A stretch of 12,447 bases of DNA. It comes from CAWVWF01 sp963933885 (lineage in GTDB: Bacteria; Bacteroidota; Bacteroidia; Flavobacteriales_C; GCA-002722245). The notes under the pieces are model-generated. The model was given only the letters and a program-made list of their open reading frames with translations. It made no database searches and was not told the origin of the DNA. The DNA lies in contig CAWVWF010000103.1 of the NCBI GenBank assembly GCA_963933885.1, positions 1-12,447 on the forward strand. The letters are read 5' to 3'. Positions within the stretch are counted from its first letter, which is position 1. Each line of letters opens with the position of its first letter. Both the position numbers and the translations under genes were made by a program. Of this stretch, positions 6,552 to 12,447 are shown one piece after another.

Positions 6552-8632
6552 ACTCAAAATTATTTACAATCTTTTGCCTTACTTGTTTTCTTAGTTTAAT
6601 TACGCCAAAACACTTATCTGCGCAAACTTCATCCACAGAAATAGCACTTATTAGAGTTGATCAGTTTGGGTATTATGAAGATCAGATTAAGATCGCAGTA
6701 TTAGCAAACCCTCAATTAGGTATTAATTCATCTAAGTCTTACAATCCATCAAACAATATCAAACTTCTCGATGCTTTTACTGATCAAGAAGTATCCAATT
6801 TATCTAAAACTGTTGTAAATAACGGAAATACTGATGGTTTTTCAGGGGATAAAATTTGGCATATCGACTTTACTTCATTTAAAACGCCAGGAACATACTA
6901 CATATATGATAAGGATGAGGACGTTCGATCTCATAATTTTGTTATCGGAGAGGACAACAAATACGGAAATCTTTTAAGAGCCGCATTAAAACAACTGTAC
7001 TATCAACGATGTGGCCATTCAAAAGTATCAGACGAATGGACCGATATTGCTTGTCACGGAAATGCTAATCAGGATAACGATTGTTATGATTATCATGGGG
7101 TACTTTCAAATAGAGATTTAAGTGGAGGTTGGCATGATGCAGGTGACTATGGGAAATATGTTGGTTTCGCCTACCCTGCTGTTAATGATTTATTGTCTGC
7201 ATATCTATTGAACCCAACTTTTTGGAATTCATTTGAAGTAGGAATTCCTGAAAGCGGAAATAATACCCCAGATATATTAGATGAAGTAAAATGGGAATTG
7301 GATTGGTTATTAAAAATGCAAGTTAGTGGCGAAAATAATATTGCATTAGATGGCGGATTATTACATATTGTTGGAATGACGACAGATGATGACAATTACT
7401 GGAGCAAGCATATGGGAAAACCAGCTAGTCAGGATAAATCAGCTCGATTCTTTTTAGGAGTTGCGGGTCAATCAACATGTTCAGGAATGAGCATGTTTGC
7501 CTACGCTGCATATACTTTTAATAAAGCTGGAATGACGAGTGATGCTAATATTTATTTAGCAGCTGCGGAAGATGCATGGACTTGGACTCAAAACAATCAA
7601 AATGACCTTAATTCAAATTTCGAAGGATATCCTGTAAATCAAATGGATTCTTACTTCTTCCAAAAAGATATATTATACGGAGATGTAAATGTTGCCATAT
7701 ATGAAGCGGCCTGCCATCTTCATTTACTAACAGGAAACAGCAAGTACTTAACCTATATTCAAAATAATATTGCTGCAATACCAAAGAAAAATGATTTACG
7801 AGGAGCTCTTTTAAACTATGCTATAGACCCCCTAGCCAATACTGCAGTATCCGATACTATTAAATACAAATACCTAAATCTTTGGGGTAAACCTGGAGTT
7901 TGGCAGTTTAAAGAAAACGGAGCAGATTTAACGGATGGTCATAACTACCCTTTATGGAGTGTATACTGGGGGGCAAACATTTTCCTTTGTAGAGAGACTG
8001 CATTAGCATATAATGCTTCTTCTATCAATCAGGACAACATGCCTTGGAGGCATAAACTTATATCATCAGCCAGCAGTTACATGCATGGTTGTAACCCGTT
8101 AGATTTAGTATATATAACAACAGTAGGTGGAAGTGATTTCGGAGGCGAAAGATATTTGGATCTCTTCTATCACGGGGATAGTAACATGGAAAACATGCCT
8201 CCTCCCGGATGTATTCCTGGAGGACCAAATGGAGGCTTTTCAGGTACAAGTCCCCTACTACCTGCAAACTCACCCTCGTTAAAACGTTTTGATCCTAGTC
8301 AACAAGCAAAGCCAGTATACGAATATTTTGAAGGTCAGATAAAAGCTCAGGCAGCTTACGTTTATCTTATGACTGCAGTGATTGATGCTTTTGGTCCAAA
8401 TGAAATTAATATAGGGATCGAAAAGAAATTACTCCCAGAAATACTTATCTATCCAAATCCATCGAACGATATGTTTAGAATTAACAAAAAAGTAGATTGG
8501 AGAGTATTTAACTCAACCGGACAAATAATTAAAGAAGGTACATCAACAGAAATAGATCTATCAGAACAGCCTTCTGGTACATATATATTTGAAACGAATG
8601 GTAATAGACCGCAAAAGTTGATTAAAAAGTAA
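6548..8632 (+). CDS. GH9 family glycoside hydrolase with T9SS sorting domain
   Basis: A 694-residue secreted inverting hydrolase of the endoglucanase family. Order: signal peptide (1-26, cleavage after LSAQ); CelD-type N-terminal Ig-like domain (about 31-135: IRVDQFGYYEDQIKIAV ... GTYYIYD); (alpha/alpha)6 catalytic domain (about 138-617); and C-terminal T9SS type A sorting domain (about 628-694: ILIYPNPSNDMFRI ... LSEQPSGTYIFE ... QKLIKK). The catalytic domain has YYQRCG (151-156), a Cys/His-rich segment through 183, and GGWHDAGDYGKYV (193-205) with catalytic-base aspartates Asp197 and Asp200. It continues with YMHGCNPLD (511-519), PPPGCIPGGPNGG (551-563), and FEGQI (594-598), where Glu595 aligns by position with the catalytic acid of the usual NEVAI motif. 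The change from Asn to Phe before that Glu, and loss of the following WNA, are deviations. Most characterised GH9 enzymes cut cellulose or mixed-linkage glucan; some Vibrionaceae members are exo-glucosaminidases. The GH20 neighbour makes an amino-sugar substrate worth considering. Confidence 0.93.
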   Translation: MNSKLFTIFCLTCFLSLITPKHLSAQTSSTEIALIRVDQFGYYEDQIKIAVLANPQLGINSSKSYNPSNNIKLLDAFTDQEVSNLSKTVVNNGNTDGFSGDKIWHIDFTSFKTPGTYYIYDKDEDVRSHNFVIGEDNKYGNLLRAALKQLYYQRCGHSKVSDEWTDIACHGNANQDNDCYDYHGVLSNRDLSGGWHDAGDYGKYVGFAYPAVNDLLSAYLLNPTFWNSFEVGIPESGNNTPDILDEVKWELDWLLKMQVSGENNIALDGGLLHIVGMTTDDDNYWSKHMGKPASQDKSARFFLGVAGQSTCSGMSMFAYAAYTFNKAGMTSDANIYLAAAEDAWTWTQNNQNDLNSNFEGYPVNQMDSYFFQKDILYGDVNVAIYEAACHLHLLTGNSKYLTYIQNNIAAIPKKNDLRGALLNYAIDPLANTAVSDTIKYKYLNLWGKPGVWQFKENGADLTDGHNYPLWSVYWGANIFLCRETALAYNASSINQDNMPWRHKLISSASSYMHGCNPLDLVYITTVGGSDFGGERYLDLFYHGDSNMENMPPPGCIPGGPNGGFSGTSPLLPANSPSLKRFDPSQQAKPVYEYFEGQIKAQAAYVYLMTAVIDAFGPNEINIGIEKKLLPEILIYPNPSNDMFRINKKVDWRVFNSTGQIIKEGTSTEIDLSEQPSGTYIFETNGNRPQKLIKK

Positions 8633-8748
8633 TTTCGAATTTATCAGCAAGAGTTAGTTAAGGCTCTCTAGACTAAATCCAAATAATCATTCTAATTAGA
8701 AAAAAAACGTAATAACACAGATTTCTGGGTTCTTTCATAAATTATAGC
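8633..8748. other. spacer after GH9, no gene seen
   Basis: The protein-gene-free stretch 8633-9050 holds the tRNA-Leu transcription unit (8749-8971) and otherwise no ORF I would call. This left part has only small AT-rich palindromes, such as TTCTAATTAGAA near 8691, and a weak AGAG/CTCT hairpin near 8650. There is no T-tailed plus-strand terminator for the GH9 gene. Confidence 0.5.
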
Positions 8749-8782
8749 AAAAAAAAATCCCCAACCATAAATGATTGGGGAT
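8749..8782 (-). terminator. rho-independent terminator of tRNA-Leu
   Basis: Read on the minus strand, an 11-bp stem (ATCCCCAATCA / TGGTTGGGGAT, one G-T pair) with a TTTA loop runs into a T run (the A run at 8749-8757 on the plus strand). It lies about 70 bases past the tRNA 3' end. A much weaker CTAG/CTAG hairpin before a short T run lies between them, near 8825-8845. Confidence 0.88.
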
Positions 8783-8851
8783 CCAGCAAAAAAGTGGAAG
8801 CCTTCTTACTGAGTTTGCAACAAAAAGCCCTAGCGTTAACTAGAACCTTAG

Positions 8852-8933
8852 TACCCTGAACTGGACTCGAACCAGCACGCTGTAAAGCACAAGCCCCTCA
8901 AGCCTGCGTGTCTACCAATTTCACCACCAGGGC
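8852..8933 (-). tRNA. tRNA-Leu (anticodon GAG)
   Basis: The 82-nt minus-strand sequence folds as a class II tRNA. It has acceptor GCCCTGG/TCAGGGT (with G-U at the first and seventh pairs), D arm GTG...CAC containing AAATTGGTAGA, and anticodon stem CAGGC/GCTTG. The loop is TTGAGGG, anticodon GAG at 8899-8897. A variable arm (TGCTTTACAGCGT) with a short GCT/AGC stem and the T arm GCTGG-TTCGAGT-CCAGT follow. The discriminator is A at 8852. It reads CUC and CUU leucine codons. The genome continues CTA rather than CCA, so the CCA end must be added after transcription. Confidence 0.96.
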
Positions 8934-8941
8934 GTACTCAG

Positions 8942-8971
8942 CAAATGTAGTCTTAACAATCCTTAACACAA
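8942..8971 (-). promoter_or_regulatory. tRNA-Leu promoter (Bacteroidota consensus)
   Basis: On the minus strand TTG (8971-8969), a 19-nt spacer and TACATTTG (8949-8942) match TTG-N17..23-TAnnTTTG exactly. The -7 box ends 8 bases before the tRNA 5' end, so the primary transcript would have almost no 5' leader. Confidence 0.85.
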
Positions 8972-9050
8972 AAAAGAATGCACATGAGTATTACAATTAT
9001 TTTACATTCGTATCTTAGTAGCGGTTGTTGGGCAAACAAATCAAATTATC

Positions 9051-10559
9051 ATGCAAAAATCTTTGAAAGGCTGGGTAGTAATTTTATTTACTATTGCTTT
9101 TAACTTTTTCTTTTGGAAAGAAAAATTCGGACTTAACATCGTATTGTTTACGGGTGTTTTTGGAACAATACTATACCTCTTCCATCCAGATGAACAAAAA
9201 AAGCTCCCTACTAAAATTGCTATAGCAGGAATCGTTTTATCATCAATAGCAATACTTTGGCATAATTCGCTGTTTAGTAAATTCATGCTTTTTGGTTCTA
9301 TATTTTTATATATAGCATCATTAGTAGAAAAAGAAATCAAAACAATTTACTATTTAATCCCTTCTGGTTTTTTAGGTATTATAACTTCTCCATTTAGAAA
9401 GAACAGTTTTTATACTGGACCGAAAAACGCGCCTACGGGGAATACTTTAAAATGGATTAAACTTTCAGTTATTCCGTTTGCAATCCTTGTTTTATTTACG
9501 ATTATCTATTCAGTTGCAAATCCAGTTTTCGCAAATAAATTAAACGAGTTAATAGATAACTTGGGCGATTACTTCTCTGACATATTTAAGTACTACCCTT
9601 TCACAAGGTTCCTATTTATTGGATTAGGCTTATTAATAGGAGTTGGAATTTACTATTTCAAATCTATTGGATTGTTTGATGAGCGTGAGAAAAACCATAA
9701 AATAGACTTGGTTAGAAAGAAAACAACTGCAGCTCGAATTTTCCCCATGTTAGCTTTAAAGGCAGAATTGAATGGAGCTATCATTACGATCCTAATGCTT
9801 AACGTATTGTTATTGTTTTTAAACATGTTGGATTTCAATGTATTTGTTATTCAAGACAGTACTTCAATCACTGATAATTTCGCATCCAATCTTCACAGAG
9901 GAACATCAATGTTGATTTTTAGTATTTTCCTTTCAGCGGCAATAGTTCTTTATATCTTCCGAGGTAACATCAACTTTTACAAAAAGAATAAATTCTTAAA
10001 AACGATTACATATATCTGGATTGTTCAGAACATGATTTTAAGTTTATATGTAGTTGTTCGTGTATATCATTATATATTGCACCACGGACTAGCTTACAAA
10101 AGAATTGGAGTTGTGATATTTGTAATCGCTACAATTATCGGTTTAATCACGTTGATTAAGAAGGTGAAAAACACAAAAACAGTTTCTTATCTATTTAGAA
10201 TTAATGGGATTTCAATTTATGCAATCCTTGTTATTTCTGCTCTTTTTAATTGGGATGGAATAATTGCATCTCATAATTTTGAACATGCTGAAACTAAGAA
10301 TATAGATTACATTTTTGAATTAAGCATGTCAGATAAGGTACTGCCTATTTTAGATCAGAACAGAGATAGATTGGCGCTTAATAACAACAAGTACAAAAAT
10401 TCAAATTATTCTTTTTCTTGGACCAAGTCGCAAACTTTATTAGAGAAATTAGATCAAAGGATTGTAGATTTTAAACTAAAGGAAGCAAAGCGATCTTGGT
10501 TATCTTGGAATTATTCAGATAGTGAAACTGCTAGTTATTTTGGGGAAGTAAAGAAGTAA
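9051..10559 (+). CDS. DUF4173 family polytopic membrane protein
   Basis: The function is unknown. The 502 residues contain about eleven or twelve hydrophobic segments between 7 and 400, consistent with an inner-membrane protein, followed by a soluble C-terminal tail of roughly 100 residues rich in Lys, Asn and Ser. Family-like features are FWKEKFGLNIVLF near the N-terminus, the charged loop DEREKNHKIDLVRKK and ARIFPMLALKAELNGAI mid-protein, and NLHRGTSMLIFSIFLSAAIVLYIFRGNINF (a conserved FRGN turn). YHYILHHGLAYKRIGV and, before the tail, LFNWDGIIASHNFEHAETKNIDYIFELS are further landmarks. It resembles the related DUF4153 families too, so the number is from memory of the pattern. The gene stands alone, divergent from tRNA-Leu; only weak promoter matches (TACATTCG at 9003-9010) are seen. 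No T-tailed terminator follows; the hairpin element at 10584-10706 comes 24 bases after the stop. Confidence 0.75.
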   Translation: MQKSLKGWVVILFTIAFNFFFWKEKFGLNIVLFTGVFGTILYLFHPDEQKKLPTKIAIAGIVLSSIAILWHNSLFSKFMLFGSIFLYIASLVEKEIKTIYYLIPSGFLGIITSPFRKNSFYTGPKNAPTGNTLKWIKLSVIPFAILVLFTIIYSVANPVFANKLNELIDNLGDYFSDIFKYYPFTRFLFIGLGLLIGVGIYYFKSIGLFDEREKNHKIDLVRKKTTAARIFPMLALKAELNGAIITILMLNVLLLFLNMLDFNVFVIQDSTSITDNFASNLHRGTSMLIFSIFLSAAIVLYIFRGNINFYKKNKFLKTITYIWIVQNMILSLYVVVRVYHYILHHGLAYKRIGVVIFVIATIIGLITLIKKVKNTKTVSYLFRINGISIYAILVISALFNWDGIIASHNFEHAETKNIDYIFELSMSDKVLPILDQNRDRLALNNNKYKNSNYSFSWTKSQTLLEKLDQRIVDFKLKEAKRSWLSWNYSDSETASYFGEVKK

Positions 10560-10583
10560 AACTTATCGCTTAAAATTGATGAG

Positions 10584-10706
<123 letters not shown>

Positions 10707-10737
10707 TAGTATCATACAATACAGATCAGAATTAAGC

Positions 10738-10769
10738 AAAAAAAAAACAGCCCACTCATGTGGGCTGTT
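10738..10769 (-). terminator. rho-independent terminator of the YceI gene
   Basis: On the minus strand a 10-bp stem (AACAGCCCAC / GTGGGCTGTT) with a four-base ATGA loop is followed by a T run (ten A at 10738-10747 on the plus strand). It lies about 65 bases past the stop of the YceI-family gene. Confidence 0.9.
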
Positions 10770-10835
10770 CTCGTTGATTAACTAAATCTTGGTAAAACTA
10801 AGATCACCTTGGTAAGAGGCTCACTCAATTACAAA

Positions 10836-11477
10836 TTACTTTGTAGCTCTAACAACAACCGTAAATTCGATATCGTCGCTAATTGCTTTATCTTTTGCAA
10901 GGTCAAAGAAATTTCCTGAACCATATACAACTCCAAAATCAGTTCTATTAATCGTTAAAGTAGCATTTACTTTAATTTCAGTTTCTGTAACAGCAACTTC
11001 CGCAGGGAAAGTAATAGATTTAGTAACATTCTTGATTGTTAAATCAGCAGTTACATTTCCAGCGTTTACACTTTTAACTACAATTGTTGCAGTTGCAAAA
11101 GAATCTACATTAAAGAAATCTGCAGCCTTTAAGTGACCTTCTAACTTTCCTTTGTATTCTCCTTCTAAATCTAAACTTACGATAGTTGTCATATCAAATA
11201 CAACAGTACCTCCTACTACATTTGTTCCTTCTACTTGAACAGCACCACTTTTTACAGCAACAGTTCCATTGTGACTTTTCCCAACAGCTGAACCTTTCCA
11301 GTTTAAAACACTTTCAGTTGTACTTACATTGTAACTTGTTGCCATAACTTCTGCAACTACAGGTGTTGTTGCAATAGCAGTAGAATCTCCAGCAGGAACA
11401 TCAGTTGCTTTTACAGCGTCACTTCCACATGCAGTTAAAATCGTACCTGTCATTATAGTCATTAATAATTTTTTCAT
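10836..11477 (-). CDS. YceI-family lipoprotein
   Basis: A 213-residue predicted lipoprotein. The signal MKKLLMTIMTGTILTAC ends in a lipobox with the lipidated Cys17, followed by GSD and an Ala/Thr/Val-rich linker to about 45. The YceI domain (about 46-212) is a lipocalin-like beta barrel. Landmarks are SYNVSTTESVLNWKGSAVGKSHNG, VVFDMTTI, LEGHLKAADFFNVDSFATATIVV (the family's HLKxxDFFDxxxxPxxxF block), VTADLTIKNVTKSITFPA and INRTDFGVVYGSGNFF. Some family members bind long polyprenyl chains; the ligand here is unknown. The lipid anchor should place it at the outer or inner membrane facing the periplasm. It is monocistronic with a good promoter and terminator, and is divergent from rsmE. The 22-bp palindrome across its -33 region suggests control by a dimeric regulator. 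Confidence 0.92.
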   Translation of the reverse strand: MKKLLMTIMTGTILTACGSDAVKATDVPAGDSTAIATTPVVAEVMATSYNVSTTESVLNWKGSAVGKSHNGTVAVKSGAVQVEGTNVVGGTVVFDMTTIVSLDLEGEYKGKLEGHLKAADFFNVDSFATATIVVKSVNAGNVTADLTIKNVTKSITFPAEVAVTETEIKVNATLTINRTDFGVVYGSGNFFDLAKDKAISDDIEFTVVVRATK

Positions 11478-11514
11478 CTTAAGTAATTTTGTTTGTTAAA
11501 TATTTAATTCTCTG

Positions 11515-11545
11515 CAAACATACGTTAAAACTTTATTTGTTACAA
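11515..11545 (-). promoter_or_regulatory. predicted promoter of the YceI gene
   Basis: On the minus strand TTG (11545-11543), a 20-nt spacer and TATGTTTG (11522-11515) fit the Bacteroidota consensus exactly. A second TTG three bases upstream gives a 23-nt spacer. The predicted leader is about 30 nt to the ATG at 11477. Confidence 0.75.
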
Positions 11546-11553
11546 CAAATAAA
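11532..11553. promoter_or_regulatory. 22-bp palindrome, candidate operator
   Basis: TTTATTTGTT and AACAAATAAA form perfect 10-bp inverted arms around a central AC. The site overlaps the -33 TTG of the YceI promoter and lies about 64 bases upstream of rsmE, so a bound dimer could affect either gene. The palindrome is directly visible; no known regulator motif is recognised. Confidence 0.5.
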
Positions 11554-11616
11554 TGAAATTATTTTTAAACTAATTGAAATCAAACCTAAAAGGTCAAAAA
11601 ATAGTACTTTAGTAAT

Positions 11617-12309
11617 ATGCAAGTTTTTACCGCTTCGAAAGACGAAATAACAAACCTTACCCTTTCAGAAATTGAGAGTAAACATTGTGTTAGAGTTTTA
11701 AGAAAAAAAAACGGAGACAGTATTAATATAACAGACGGGCAAGGTAGTTTGTATGAATGTTTAATAATAGATGCACATCAAAAGCATTGTACATTCTCAA
11801 TTACAAACACAGTTAAACAAACTCAAATAGCACCGCCACTACATATTGTAATTGCACCAACTAAAAACATCGATCGTTTTGAGTTTTTCTTAGAAAAGGC
11901 AACAGAAATTGGTATTCAAGAAGTAACACCACTACTCGCTTTCCATTCTGAAAGAAAGATTGTAAAACAAGAGAGGTTAGAAAAGATAGTTGTTTCTGCT
12001 TGTAAACAAAGTAAGAACTTCCACTTCCCTAAACTAAATACACTTACTCCATTTAAGGAAATCCTTAAATCGAAGGCTTCACAAAAACTAATAGCACATT
12101 GTGAAGAGCAAAATAAAAAGGAACTTAAAGATTATTCTTTTGATCAGGATACTTTAATCCTAATTGGACCAGAGGGTGATTTTTCAACTAAGGAAATTGA
12201 ACAAGCTATTGAAGCTGGTTTTAAACCAGTATCGTTAGGGAAATCTAGATTAAGGACTGAAACTGCAGGTATTGTAGCTTGTACAACTGTTAACTTAAAT
12301 TTTGACTGA
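11617..12309 (+). CDS. rsmE: 16S rRNA (uracil1498-N3)-methyltransferase
   Basis: RsmE is a SPOUT-class methyltransferase that uses S-adenosylmethionine to methylate U1498 of 16S rRNA in the 30S subunit. The 230-residue length is typical. The N-terminal PUA-like RNA-binding domain (about 1-70) carries HCVRVLRKKNGD (23-34). The C-terminal knotted SPOUT domain holds EKATEIGIQEVTPL (93-106), SERKIVKQERLEKIVVSACKQS (about 111-132), LIGPEGDFS (182-190) and LGKSRLRTETAGI (207-219), the last two forming the cofactor-binding knot. MQVFTA is a usual Bacteroidota start. Its TGA stop shares one base with the ATG of the downstream DUF4159 gene (TGATG), so the two are probably translated together. It is divergent from the YceI gene; no convincing own promoter is seen. 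Confidence 0.96.
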   Translation: MQVFTASKDEITNLTLSEIESKHCVRVLRKKNGDSINITDGQGSLYECLIIDAHQKHCTFSITNTVKQTQIAPPLHIVIAPTKNIDRFEFFLEKATEIGIQEVTPLLAFHSERKIVKQERLEKIVVSACKQSKNFHFPKLNTLTPFKEILKSKASQKLIAHCEEQNKKELKDYSFDQDTLILIGPEGDFSTKEIEQAIEAGFKPVSLGKSRLRTETAGIVACTTVNLNFD

Positions 12310-12447
12310 TGAAGTTTAAAGTATTAGCTTTTATAATTATAGTTTGTTGTTCATTCATGATCAATCAAACAGCTACATATAAGTTTGCTGTATTAAGATA
12401 TAATGGTGGAGGAGATTGTTATGCTAATCCTACTTCTCTTCCAAACT
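12309..12447 (+). CDS. DUF4159 family exported protein (5' part only)
   Basis: Only the first 46 codons are in the window. They encode a signal peptide (MKFKVLAFIIIVCCSFMINQTA) followed by YKFAVLRYNGGGDCYANPTSLPN, which matches the opening block of DUF4159 proteins. In the form I remember this block ends in GGGDWY, so the Cys here in place of Trp would be a deviation. The function is unknown; the predicted location is the periplasm. The start is fixed by the one-base TGATG overlap with rsmE, which implies co-translation. Confidence 0.8.
   Translation, partial: MKFKVLAFIIIVCCSFMINQTATYKFAVLRYNGGGDCYANPTSLPN

Noticed and set aside
8058..8273. Antisense ORF of 71 codons opposite the GH9 gene
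   Set aside because: It lies wholly opposite conserved GH9 catalytic motifs and looks like a chance reading frame.
11605..11612. TACTTTAG as an rsmE promoter -7 box
   Set aside because: No TTG lies at an allowed distance, and the start site would fall at or past the ATG.

Overview
The window is AT-rich and looks like a member of the Bacteroidota, probably Flavobacteriales. Four things support this: a type IX secretion (T9SS) C-terminal sorting domain on a secreted GH9 enzyme; lineage-typical families (DUF4294, DUF2400/TIGR02757, DUF4173, DUF4159); gene starts without clear Shine-Dalgarno sequences; and three promoters fitting the Bacteroidota consensus TTG-N19..20-TAnnTTTG. Genus and species cannot be told from the sequence alone.

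Layout. Positions 1-2711 are on the minus strand: sucC (succinyl-CoA synthetase beta) with its own promoter and terminator, then a DUF4294 exported protein overlapping by one base a hydroxymethylglutaryl-CoA lyase that runs off the left edge. Positions 2834-4262 are on the plus strand: a LolD-type ABC ATPase overlapping a DUF2400 protein by 8 bases. Positions 4286-4419 hold a large imperfect inverted repeat whose arms are themselves palindromic. Positions 4538-8632 carry two exported glycoside hydrolases, a GH20 beta-N-acetylhexosaminidase and a GH9 enzyme with a T9SS tail, with a possible 35-codon ORF whose stop overlaps the GH9 start. A minus-strand tRNA-Leu(GAG) with a near-perfect promoter and a strong terminator follows at 8749-8971. 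Next come a polytopic DUF4173 membrane protein (9051-10559), then a 123-bp hairpin element with a perfect (AACT)12 microsatellite in its loop (10584-10706). A YceI-family lipoprotein lies on the minus strand, with a 22-bp palindrome over its -33 element. It is divergent from rsmE, which overlaps by one base a DUF4159 gene cut by the right edge.

How the genes fit together. Most are ordinary chromosomal functions: the TCA cycle, leucine or ketone-body breakdown, lipoprotein traffic, rRNA methylation and a tRNA. The GH20/GH9 pair is the accessory part and suggests breakdown of an N-acetylhexosamine-containing or beta-glucan polymer, with GH9 exported by T9SS and GH20 acting in the periplasm. No transposase, phage, CRISPR or recognisable defence genes are present. 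The least explained features are the two nested inverted-repeat elements, the operator-like palindrome, and the short ORF before GH9.
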